From: Sulfuritalea sp. | Lineage (GTDB): Bacteria; Pseudomonadota; Gammaproteobacteria; Burkholderiales; Rhodocyclaceae | Length of the DNA: 64,000 nucleotides | Reading direction: 5' to 3' | Assembly: GCA_016708585.1 (NCBI GenBank) | Contig: JADJFK010000013.1 | Span: forward strand, 186,001-250,000 | Shown here: piece by piece, positions 15,589-24,398 of the stretch | How positions within the stretch are numbered: the first letter of the stretch is position 1 | Layout of the letters: every line of letters starts with the position of its first letter | Program-made: the position numbers and the translations under genes | Notes under the pieces: model-generated | The model's input: the letters and a program-made list of their open reading frames with translations, nothing else | Database searches by the model: none | What the model was told of the DNA's origin: nothing

Positions 15589-17766
15589 ATGTTCCTGTCC
15601 GCTGCCAGGCGTTTTTGCCGGCGTTTCCTGCCGGCCCTCGTTGCGCTGCTGTCGTGCGGCCCCAGCTTCGGCGCATTGACCGATCTCGCCGACAATCCGC
15701 TGTCCAGCGCCACCACCGCGACCGTCAAGCCCAACATCTTTTTCATCCTCGACGATTCCGGCTCGATGAACTGGAGGTTCATGCCGGATGCGATGAGCAG
15801 CCGCGAGGATCGCATCGGCTTTCGCAACAACCAGTGCAACCTGGTGTATTACAACCCCGCCAGCCGCTATGTCGTCCCCAAGACCAGCGCCGGCACCGAC
15901 GTCAACGCCGGCACGCCGACCGCATTCACCGCCGCCTATGACGACGGCTTCGGCGCCTACAAGGGCCTGGAAACCCGGACGTCCTCGGATTCGGGGGCGA
16001 CCTGGACGGCCTGGTCCGCCACGGGAAGCTGCACCGCCGACACATCCGGCACCAGCCGGCGGGATTGCCGCATCGCCCTGCTGGGCAGCGCGGGTGCGAC
16101 CACCAACCTGAGCACGAGTTTCCGCGCGTTCGTCGACGGCACGATAGACGGCAACAGCGCCACCAGCAAGATCGACACCGCGCAGCCGGCGTATTACTGG
16201 AAGTATGCCGGCGCCACGACGCTGATCCCCACGCAGGGGGATTGCGAAAAGGTGCTCAGCCCAAGCTACACCGTCAACAATGCGAGCTATTCCAGCAATG
16301 TGGTCACCTTCACCACCTCGGCGGCGCACAACTTCGGGGTGGGCGATACCGTCGCCGTGATCAACATCCAGCCCAGCGGCTACCGCGGCACCTACGTCGT
16401 TACCGTGGTTCCCTCGGCCACCACCTTCAAGGTGGCCAAGGCGAGCAATCCCGGCGGCTACACCAATTCGGGAACCGCCTGGAACGCCACGCGCTATGCC
16501 ACCGTCAAGGAGTACTGCACCGACAACACCACCACGACCTCCACCTGCGCCGCGGCCGGCAAGACCGCGCTCTGGCAGAAGGTCATCGTCGGCGCCACGT
16601 CCGGCCCGGCCACCGTGGACGTCAATGGCGACGGCGCGGTCAACAGCAGCGACCAGGACGAGCGGCAGAACTTCGCCAATTGGTACAGCTATTACAGCAA
16701 GCGCATCAACATGATGAAATCCGCGTCCGGACGCGCCTTTGTCGGCATGACGGATTCCAAGCGGATCGGTTTCGTCACCATCAACCCGGGCAGTCCCGTT
16801 TCCTCGCAGAAGTTCAGGCCGATCGGCGATTTCGACACCACGACCAAGGAGGACTGGTTCAACACCCTGTATGCGACGACCACCGGCAGCAGCACGCCCC
16901 TGCGCCAGGCCCTGTCGCGCGCCGGCCGCTATTACGCCGGCAAGCTCGACGGCATCAACAGCGGCATGTTCGGCGATCCGGTGCAGTACTCCTGTCAGCA
17001 GAATTTCAGCATCCTGACCACCGACGGCTACTGGAACGGCTCTGCCGGCGAACAGCTGCTCGGCGCCACCGCCATCGGCAACCAGGACGGCGTCATTTCG
17101 GAGCAGGATGCCTACCGTCCGGCCGGATCGAAGTACGCCATGTCGCCGCGACCGATCTTCGACGGCGCCAGCACCACCTTCACCTGGAATACCGCGACCC
17201 AGACCTTCCAGACGGCCAGCTGCCTGCGCCAGGAGAAGAAGCTTGCCCAGGAGCAGGAGCGGAAGGGGGAATGGGAGCAGCAGACCAGCCAGCAGCAGAA
17301 GACGCTCGGCCAGGTGCAGATACAAGACCAACCTGCAGACCGGGCCGGCACAGTTGCAGTATTCGAGCAACCTCGAGAGCAACACCGGGCAATTGCAGCT
17401 GTCCTCGCGGCAGCAGCGGAGGATCGGCCCGCTGGAGTATTCCAGCAACATCGTGAAGAACACCGGCCAGCTCGAGGGCAGGACGATGCAGAGCAGGTGC
17501 CAGCCAAGCGAGCAACTTGCAAACACCGCCAGGACAGCAAAGAAGACCGGACAACTGCAGTTCGCCAGCACCATCCGGGCAAGAACAGGCCAACTGCAGT
17601 TCAGCACCAACCTGCAGATCAAGACCGGCCAGTTGGAGAGGCGAATGTCCACCGACTCCGGAGGCACCTGGGGCCCGGCTGGTCGCATGTCGTCGGTACC
17701 TGCGTCGAGGATGGGAGCGGCTCAACCCAGACGCAGTGCCGGATCATCAGGCCTTTGCCTATGTGA
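15589..17766 (+). CDS. pilY1: PilY1, N-terminal part (vWA domain), frame broken downstream
   Basis: 725 codons before the frame runs into a stop. It starts with a signal peptide (FLPALVALLSCGPSFG), then a von Willebrand A domain with the metal site FFILDDSGSMNW. An FCCH-like beta module is encoded at about 16270-16490. A dockerin/EF-hand-like calcium loop, DVNGDGAVNSSD, follows at about 16620. The vWA domain continues (FSILTTDGYWNG). From about residue 545 it becomes Gln-rich, where the reading frame starts to shift. PilY1 is the tip-located calcium-dependent adhesin and mechanosensor of type IV pili. In-frame sequence after about 17320 is doubtful except for a short stretch around 17680-17745. 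Confidence 0.8.
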   Translation: MFLSAARRFCRRFLPALVALLSCGPSFGALTDLADNPLSSATTATVKPNIFFILDDSGSMNWRFMPDAMSSREDRIGFRNNQCNLVYYNPASRYVVPKTSAGTDVNAGTPTAFTAAYDDGFGAYKGLETRTSSDSGATWTAWSATGSCTADTSGTSRRDCRIALLGSAGATTNLSTSFRAFVDGTIDGNSATSKIDTAQPAYYWKYAGATTLIPTQGDCEKVLSPSYTVNNASYSSNVVTFTTSAAHNFGVGDTVAVINIQPSGYRGTYVVTVVPSATTFKVAKASNPGGYTNSGTAWNATRYATVKEYCTDNTTTTSTCAAAGKTALWQKVIVGATSGPATVDVNGDGAVNSSDQDERQNFANWYSYYSKRINMMKSASGRAFVGMTDSKRIGFVTINPGSPVSSQKFRPIGDFDTTTKEDWFNTLYATTTGSSTPLRQALSRAGRYYAGKLDGINSGMFGDPVQYSCQQNFSILTTDGYWNGSAGEQLLGATAIGNQDGVISEQDAYRPAGSKYAMSPRPIFDGASTTFTWNTATQTFQTASCLRQEKKLAQEQERKGEWEQQTSQQQKTLGQVQIQDQPADRAGTVAVFEQPREQHRAIAAVLAAAAEDRPAGVFQQHREEHRPARGQDDAEQVPAKRATCKHRQDSKEDRTTAVRQHHPGKNRPTAVQHQPADQDRPVGEANVHRLRRHLGPGWSHVVGTCVEDGSGSTQTQCRIIRPLPM

Positions 17767-19440
17767 CGCCCGCGGCGCCGACCTGCACGCCGACGCGCAC
17801 CGGCTCGGCGGGCTCTTACGCCTGGACCGGCAACGCCAGCGCGGTTGATTGCCAGACGGCGGCATTCACCGCCCCCGCCAACACCAGCGTGACCTGCACG
17901 GCCAATGCCAATACGGTGTGCTCCATCAGCGGGCCGGGGTTTGCGCCGGCGCAGTCCTGCACGTCGAACGTGAGCGGTTCGACCTGGACGCCGGCCGGGA
18001 TCGGCGGCAATGCGACCACCGAATGCCAGACGGGGCAGCCTGTAAGTGCCTGGGTGAATGTGACATCCGGCACTTGCACGGTCGGTGGCGGCGTCAGTTG
18101 CCAGATCACCGGCACGCCCACCTACGTGACTACCTATCCGCCCACCTGCACCAGCAACGTCGTCGGCAGCACTTATACCGCCGCCGGCGCCGGCGGCAGC
18201 GCGACGGTCGAGTGCTCTACGACGGCGGGTTTCAACCCGACATGGACCAACGCTCTCGTGTGCGACCAGAGTGCCAATTTCCATTGCCAGGTAAATGCCA
18301 GCTCGCGTCGGTGCAGGCCCTGCACGCTGGCGACACCAAACCGGCCGGGTCCGTATGCACGGGCGGCGCCAGCGCCGTCGAGTGCAGTGACCTGGGCTCT
18401 GCCGCCAGCGGCGTAGTCAGCAACGTTTCGGCCTGCACCGAAGATTCGGGCAACGTGTTGTGCGCGGTCACGGGCAGCTTTTCCTACGTGACAACGAACC
18501 CGCCGACATGCACACCGACGCGCACCGGTTCGTCCGGTTCCTATGACTGGAGCGGTGGCGCCAGTGCCGTTGATTGCCGGAACACGACCATGAATGCGAC
18601 ATGGACAAACACAGGCAATGTCTGTACCGATTCTGCCGATGTGGACTGCCGCATCCTCGGCGGTACGCAAGCCATGGTTCAATCCTGCACCCAGAATCCG
18701 ACCGGTGGAGTCTCCGGTACCCCGAATCCGGTCGGGGGCGTCTACACCCCGGCCGGCAGCGGCGGCAATGCCACCGTCGAGTGCCTGACCAATTATGCGC
18801 TTGGGACCTTTGCCAATATCACATCTGGTACCTGTACCGAGAGTGCAACCGTCGGTCAGGCACGAAACTGCGACATCAACGCGCCCCTCGACTACATCAC
18901 GAGCCCGGCCCAACTGCCGTGCGTCAGCAACGTCAGCGGACCGCTCGATGCGGACGGAACGGTTTTTACCGCGGCGGGTAGCGGCGGCAGCACGACGACC
19001 TACTGCTTCAACAATACTCCCACCTTCAATCCCGCCTGGACAACCGTTCCCGACGCGCGGCGACGGGCGCCGCCAATCCGGCGATGCCTGGGCGTCCGCC
19101 ATCACTGGTGCAAGCTGGGCGCCGGCGCAAAGTTGTACCCCGAGCCACAATCGCGGCAGCCCCTTAAAGGTATGGACCGCCGCTGCGTCGTCGGGCGCCG
19201 AGAGGGACTGTCGAAACAATGCGGCTTCGTCAGGGTGGCTGGATACGGCAAGTTGTTCGGAATTCAGCCAGGTCGAGGGCGTAAACCAGTGCCAGATCAA
19301 CGGCAGCACTTTCGGGGCGCCGAACGCGGACTGTGCCAGCCAGACGCGAACCGGTTCCGCCGGGTCGTATGCCTATACCGGGGGCGCCAGCGCCAACTAT
19401 TGCGAAACCGCGGTGACCAAGCTATGCTGATGGTAGAGTT
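17320..19440 (+). pseudogene. pilY1: PilY1 middle region, frameshifted Cys/Thr-rich repeats
   Basis: The PilY1-like reading passes through all three frames. Approximate order: frame of 15589 until 17320; next frame with TGQLQ repeats to 17680; back for SHVVGTCVEDGSGSTQTQC; then AFAYVTPAAPTCTPTRTGSAG to about 18290; then VCTGGASAVECSDLGS to about 19055; then ITGASWAPAQSCTPS to 19430; then NPVNYACTPAPTPDASGYTTQC from about 19441. The repeated unit is roughly TPTRTGS-GSY-W-GGASAVDC with CTNA-type Cys spacing, so all pieces come from one repeat domain. Either repeated sequencing or assembly indels or true decay explains it. No transposon is present. Confidence 0.7.
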
Positions 19441-19629
19441 GATTTAACCAATCCGGTCAATTACGCCTGTACGCCGGCACCCACCCCCGACGCGTCGGGC
19501 TATACCACCCAATGCCAGTTCGTCGGCAGCATCCTCAACCCGACGCCGACCTGGGTCGATTACACCGCGGGCGGGGCGTGTACGCCCGATGCCATCACCG
19601 ATTGCCGGACGGTCGACACGACCGGATGG

Positions 19630-22600
19630 GTGGTATCCGACATCTGCAATCCGGTGGTGACCCCCGATGCCACGGGCAAGACCACGCAGTGCCGCAATAC
19701 CGCGACCAACGGCTCCAAGCTGCAAAGCTTTCCGACGACCACGGCCCAGACCTGGTCGGGACCGGGCCAGACCGGCACGGCCCTCGGAGCACCCACGGTG
19801 GTCGTCGGCAGCCTGTCGGACGTGACGCCGGGGGCGTGTTACTCCTCCGCGCCGGCGGTGCCCCCGGTGGCGACCGTGATCGGCAGCGGGCCGCCGACGC
19901 CGCCCGCCAACTGCAGCAGCGGCACCCAGGAATGGCCTTGCGAAACCTTCAGCGCAGGGGCCGGCGGCCTCTCCGCCGCCGTTTCCTCGGCGCTCTTCAC
20001 GCAGTTTCCCGACGATGCTACCGATCCGTCAACGGCGACATTCTTCACTGCCGCGGCCCACCAGTTCCTGGTCGGGCATTCGGTGACCATTGCCGGCGTC
20101 GCCCCCTCCGGTTTCCTCGGCAGCTACCAGATCATCGAAGTGCCGGATACCGGCAGTTTCAAGGTCTACATGCCGACCCCGCCCTGCCTGCCTGCCGGCG
20201 GACCGCCGGCAACCTGTGCCAGCACGGCCGGCGGCACCGCCACACTGTATGCAGGAAGCAGCAGTTCCCTGTCCGACGTCGCCCAGTACTACTACAAGAC
20301 GGATTTGCGCAACTCGGTACTGGCCAATTGCACCGGATCGCTCGGTACCCCCGTCTGCGAGGACAACGTCCCCGCCACAGGCGAGGGCGTCGAGGACGAC
20401 CGGGCCAACTGGCAGCACATGACCACCTTCACCATGGGACTGGGGCTGACCGGCACGGTGGCGTATTCGAAGAACTACAAGACCGACCAGAGCGTCGCCC
20501 GGACGATTTCCGGCGCGACCTGGGCGTCGAACGTGGTAACGGTCACGACTACCGCTGCCCACGGCTTCTTTGTCAACCAGGCGGTGACCATCTCCGGGGC
20601 GACGGTACCCGCCGGCTATCGGGGGCAGTTCCGGATCACCTCGGTGCCGAGCACCACCACCTTCACCTATGCCAGGTCGCCCAGCCCCGGGGCCTATGCC
20701 GGCACGGGAACGGCGACCGGCTACCCGGACTACACCCGCCTGCGCGAAGGCACCCTCAACTGGCCGGTTCCCGTCGCCGACAGCGCCACGGCCCTCGACG
20801 ACCTCTGGCATGCGGCGGTCAATGGCCGCGGCCAGTACTTCAGCGCCGGCGACCCGGATACCGTGGTGACCAGCCTCGCCGATGCGCTGGCCGGGATCAA
20901 CGCCCGCGTTGCGGCGGCGGCCGCGGCGGCGACGTCGAACCTGGAGCCGGTGGCCGGCGACAACTTCGCCTATACCGCGAAGTACAAGACGCAGGCATGG
21001 ACCGGCGACCTCGAAGCGCGCGAAATCGACCTCACCACCGGCGATGTCAGCACCTCGGTGATCTGGTCGGCGCAAGCCAGGCTCGAGGCGTACACCAAGA
21101 GCGCGTGCGACTACCGCACCATCAAGCTGTTCCGCGCCGGAGCCACCGACAGCAACGGCTATCCCGTCAATCTGGTGGACTTCAAGTGGGATACCTATGC
21201 CTGCGACATGGCCGGAGCGGCCACCGGCGCGGCGGTAACCACGCTGAATGCCGCGGAGCAGGCCAACTTCAATGCCGGCAAGGTGGCTTTGCTCAGCCAG
21301 TATCCGAATCTGGGCGATGGCACGGGCGCCACGGTGGATCAGCGCACGGCCGCCGCCGGCGCCAACCTGGTCAACTACCTGCGCGGCCAGCGCGGCAAGG
21401 AAGGCTTCGATTCCGGCCCCCCCGCGACCAACACGGACCTCAACAAGCTTTACCGCACCCGGGAGAAAGTGCTGGGCGACATCGTCAATGCGCAGCCGGT
21501 CTTCGTCAAGGCGCCCTTTGCCGAGTACGACGATGCGGGTTACGCGCTGTTCAAGTCGCTGAAGGCCGGCCGCACGCCGATGGTGTATGCGGCGGCCAAT
21601 GACGGCATGCTGCACGCGGTCTATGCCGGCACCTCGATTGTCGATATCGCCGGCGGCGGGGAAGCCTGGGCCTTCATGCCGACCATGGTGCTGCCCAACC
21701 TCTACAAGCTGGCGAGCGAGAACTACGCGACCGAGCATGTCTTTTCGGTCGATGGCACGCCGTCGGTGGGGGATGTCCTCGATCCCGCGCCGATCGATCC
21801 GGTGACCCTGGCGCCGCTTGCCCCGACCTGGAAAACCATCCTGGTGGCCGGGCTCAACAAGGGCGGCAAAGGCTACTACGCGCTGGACGTCACCGACCCG
21901 GAAGCGCCAAAGGCGATCTGGGAATTCAAGCATGACGCCGCCAATTGCGTGACCGTCGATGCCACCACCAAGGCGCCGGCAAGCGCGCAGTATTCGGATT
22001 GCCATCTCGGCTACAGTTTCAACAATCCGATCATCACCAAGCTGGCCGACGGCCGCTGGGTCGCGATCGTGACCTCGGGCTTCAACAACGTGAATTCCCC
22101 GTCGGTCGCCGGCGACGGCTTCGGCTACCTCTACGTGCTGGAGGCGATGACCGGCAAGATCCTGTACAAGATCAGCACCGGCGCGGGTTCGTCGTCCGAT
22201 CCGAGCGGCCTCAACCGCATCGTCGGCTGGACCCAGAATTCGCTGCGCAACAACACCACCGACCGGGTCTATGGCGTCGATCTGCTGGGCAATGTCTGGC
22301 GCTTCGATATCAACGACATCCTGAATGCCGCCGGCCGCGAAGCGACGCGTGTCACCACCGTGGTCGATGCCTCGGGCGTGCCCCAGCCGATCACCACCCG
22401 CCCGGAACTGGCGGAGGTGGGCGGCGACGCCTTCGTCTATGTCGCCAGCGGCAAGTACCTCGGCACGACGGACTTGAGCAATGTCCAGGGCCAGTCGATC
22501 TGGGGCCTGCGGGATACCCTGGGCACCACCGCGCTGACCGGCCTGCGCACCAACCTGCGCGAAATGACCATCACCAACCAGGGCTCGGGAACCAGCGCCT

Positions 22601-23013
22601 ACCGCACCAACGGTTGCACCGCCAATTGCGGTTCGACCGACGGCTGGTTTGCCGACCTGCCCGACAGCGGCGAACGGGTCAACATCGACATGAAGCTGCA
22701 ACTGGGCACGCTGGTGGTCGCCAGCAACGTTCCGGAGAGCAACGCCTGCAACATCGGCGGCTACGCCTGGCTGAACTACTTCAACAACAGCGACGGCCAG
22801 GCGGTGGAGGCGGATGGTGTCGTGGGGCGGCGCTTGGTCGGCGCGGGCGGGCAGGAATCCCTGGCTGTGGGCCTCAACATCGTGCGCCTGCCGAGCGGCA
22901 AGACCGTGGTGATCGCCACCACCTCCGGCGCCCAGCAACTGACGGTGGAGGCGCCGTTCAATGTGGCGCCGCCGACGGGCAAGCGGGTCAGCTGGCGCGA
23001 AATCGTGCAGTAG
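19630..23013 (+). CDS. pilY1: PilY1, C-terminal part (beta-propeller domain)
   Basis: 1127 codons. The first 130 continue the Cys-rich repeats. Two more FCCH-like modules follow (about 20010-20190 and 20500-20720). Then comes the conserved PilY1 C-terminal beta-propeller: AAANDGMLHAVYAGT, EAWAFMPTMVLPNLYKLA, VAGLNKGGKGYYALDVTDP, HLGYSFNNPIITKLADGRW and VYGVDLLGNVWRFDIND. This domain binds calcium and controls pilus retraction in the family. The GTG start at 19630 is only the first start codon after the last frame break; coding similarity begins near 19441. With pilX upstream and the TonB-like gene downstream, the locus would encode about 2,470 residues if repaired. Confidence 0.85.
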   Translation: MVSDICNPVVTPDATGKTTQCRNTATNGSKLQSFPTTTAQTWSGPGQTGTALGAPTVVVGSLSDVTPGACYSSAPAVPPVATVIGSGPPTPPANCSSGTQEWPCETFSAGAGGLSAAVSSALFTQFPDDATDPSTATFFTAAAHQFLVGHSVTIAGVAPSGFLGSYQIIEVPDTGSFKVYMPTPPCLPAGGPPATCASTAGGTATLYAGSSSSLSDVAQYYYKTDLRNSVLANCTGSLGTPVCEDNVPATGEGVEDDRANWQHMTTFTMGLGLTGTVAYSKNYKTDQSVARTISGATWASNVVTVTTTAAHGFFVNQAVTISGATVPAGYRGQFRITSVPSTTTFTYARSPSPGAYAGTGTATGYPDYTRLREGTLNWPVPVADSATALDDLWHAAVNGRGQYFSAGDPDTVVTSLADALAGINARVAAAAAAATSNLEPVAGDNFAYTAKYKTQAWTGDLEAREIDLTTGDVSTSVIWSAQARLEAYTKSACDYRTIKLFRAGATDSNGYPVNLVDFKWDTYACDMAGAATGAAVTTLNAAEQANFNAGKVALLSQYPNLGDGTGATVDQRTAAAGANLVNYLRGQRGKEGFDSGPPATNTDLNKLYRTREKVLGDIVNAQPVFVKAPFAEYDDAGYALFKSLKAGRTPMVYAAANDGMLHAVYAGTSIVDIAGGGEAWAFMPTMVLPNLYKLASENYATEHVFSVDGTPSVGDVLDPAPIDPVTLAPLAPTWKTILVAGLNKGGKGYYALDVTDPEAPKAIWEFKHDAANCVTVDATTKAPASAQYSDCHLGYSFNNPIITKLADGRWVAIVTSGFNNVNSPSVAGDGFGYLYVLEAMTGKILYKISTGAGSSSDPSGLNRIVGWTQNSLRNNTTDRVYGVDLLGNVWRFDINDILNAAGREATRVTTVVDASGVPQPITTRPELAEVGGDAFVYVASGKYLGTTDLSNVQGQSIWGLRDTLGTTALTGLRTNLREMTITNQGSGTSAYRTNGCTANCGSTDGWFADLPDSGERVNIDMKLQLGTLVVASNVPESNACNIGGYAWLNYFNNSDGQAVEADGVVGRRLVGAGGQESLAVGLNIVRLPSGKTVVIATTSGAQQLTVEAPFNVAPPTGKRVSWREIVQ

Positions 23014-23038
23014 ATGTCGTGCCAGGGTGGCCGGCTTG

Positions 23039-23725
23039 ATGCCTGAGGGCCGGTTGCCCGCGTACCCGTGGCGCAGGCCGGCGCTCAGCCTGGGCCTGTC
23101 GCTGCTGCTGCACGGCGTCGTCCTGAACCTGTTCGGGCCGTCGGATTTCTCCATGCAAGGCCCCGCCTCGACAAGCGACGCGCGCGAAATGTCGGTGAGC
23201 TTCGCGCCGGCCATCGTGCCGCCGCAAGTCCCTGCGGCAGCCTCCCTTGCGGTGCGTGCCGCGCGGGCACCCGACCCGCCGGCGCCGGCGCCGGCACCGG
23301 CCGCGACGGCACCGGGCGCGGTGGCGCCGGCAAGCCCGCAGCCGGCTGTCCCCAGTGCTCCCTATCGGGCCGCCCTGGCCGGGATCGTTTCGGGTCCCTG
23401 GTATTACTCCGCCCGCTATCTGCACCGCCGCCCGACGCCGCTGAAGCCGATACGGCCGGCCTATCCGCCGCTGGTCGGCGACCTCGCCGGGAGGGTGGTC
23501 CTGTTGCTGCTCATCAACGAGCGGGGTACGGTCGACTCGCATCAGATCATGAAGGCAGAGCCCGGAGGCATTTTCGAGGAATCGGTGGTCACGGCCTTCA
23601 TCGGCGAACGCTACGCGCCGGGCCTGATCACGGGCTACCCGGTGAAAAGCCAGTTGCTGGTGGAAGTCATCTTCGAGCCTGGCGCCGAACCGCGCACCGG
23701 GATCCTGCTCGACCTGCCGCGCTAG
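23039..23725 (+). CDS. TonB C-terminal domain protein
   Basis: A 228-aa protein. One N-terminal TM helix lies at about 14-33 (LSLGLSLLLHGVVLNLF). A Pro/Ala-rich linker follows (about 55-115), then a TonB C-terminal domain (PIRPAYPPLVGDLAGRVVLLLLINERGTVDSHQI, then AFIGERYAPGLI and VKSQLLVEVIFEP). This is the layout of energy-transducing TonB proteins. It lies 25 bp after pilY1 at the end of the pilus operon with no ExbBD nearby. ATG 23039 is preferred; an in-frame GTG at 23027 is possible. It might energise an outer-membrane step or serve a receptor elsewhere. Confidence 0.75.
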   Translation: MPEGRLPAYPWRRPALSLGLSLLLHGVVLNLFGPSDFSMQGPASTSDAREMSVSFAPAIVPPQVPAAASLAVRAARAPDPPAPAPAPAATAPGAVAPASPQPAVPSAPYRAALAGIVSGPWYYSARYLHRRPTPLKPIRPAYPPLVGDLAGRVVLLLLINERGTVDSHQIMKAEPGGIFEESVVTAFIGERYAPGLITGYPVKSQLLVEVIFEPGAEPRTGILLDLPR

Positions 23726-23913
23726 CCGCCGCCGGGTTCCGGGCCGCCGGATGCGAAGGCGCGGGCACGCCAGCCAGGCATCGAAGTCCGCCGGCATATG
23801 TAGTTGACTGTCCTGGCGCGCTGATTGACCCTTGCCGGCACCGCTGCCGCCGCAGGCTTCCCGTGCCAAGCCGTTGGCATGGAGCCTGGCTGCACCAATA
23901 ATGAGGAACCACC

Positions 23914-24285
23914 ATGGGCTTGTTCAAGTCGCTCTTCGGAAAGCCGGATGAAGACCCGTATGCCGGGCTTTCGGCCGAAGCAATCCGGCAAAAAATCGCC
24001 GGGCAAAATCAGGAAATCGAGCAGTTGAAGCACAAGCTGCCGTCCGCCGGCGCCCTGGAGAGCATGGCGAAGTCGGCGGCCTGGTCGGCGGAAATGCAGG
24101 CGAAGATCAAGGCGGCGAGTGCCGGCGGCGACCTGGACGAAGCGAAGCGCCTTGAACGCGAGCTCAAGGAAGCCGCGATCAAGACCGGCAAGATCGAGAA
24201 GCACGTCGAGGAGATCAGGGCGCAGATCCTGGAACGGGAAGACCAGATTGAACTGCTGGAGCGCGCCCTGATGCAGATGAAGTGA
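23914..24285 (+). CDS. Small coiled-coil protein, unknown function
   Basis: A 123-aa, Lys/Glu-rich protein with no Cys. After a short hydrophobic start (MGLFKSLFGKPDEDPY) it is almost wholly helical. Heptad-like stretches occur at about 22-40 (EAIRQKIAGQNQEIEQLKH), 75-95 and 96-122 (EEIRAQILEREDQIELLERA). A clear ribosome site (GAGGA) precedes ATG 23914. I do not recognise the family. A 188-bp gap before it holds no gene. A strong GC hairpin (24289-24312) follows. Confidence 0.7.
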   Translation: MGLFKSLFGKPDEDPYAGLSAEAIRQKIAGQNQEIEQLKHKLPSAGALESMAKSAAWSAEMQAKIKAASAGGDLDEAKRLERELKEAAIKTGKIEKHVEEIRAQILEREDQIELLERALMQMK

Positions 24286-24288
24286 CCG

Positions 24289-24312
24289 GGTGCGCGCGAC
24301 GCGGCGCGCACC
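24289..24312 (+). terminator. Hairpin after the coiled-coil gene
   Basis: GGTGCGCGC and GCGCGCACC form a perfect 9-bp stem with a 6-base loop just after the stop codon. No T-run follows, so intrinsic termination is uncertain; it may block 3' exonucleases. Confidence 0.45.
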
Positions 24313-24398
24313 AGGGGGAATGGTCCGCCCCGGACGGTTTTTGCCGGCCATAAGAAATTGATATCGCCGGACCGGTTTGCTTGGCTATGCTTGCAGCC

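Noticed and set aside
20029..23214. 1061-codon open frame on the minus strand opposite pilY1
   Set aside because: Antisense to clear PilY1 beta-propeller sequence; composition is typical of high-GC shadow frames and no motif appears. The same holds for long frames opposite uvrA (45537-48797 plus) and opposite the GGDEF-EAL gene (5184-7745 plus).
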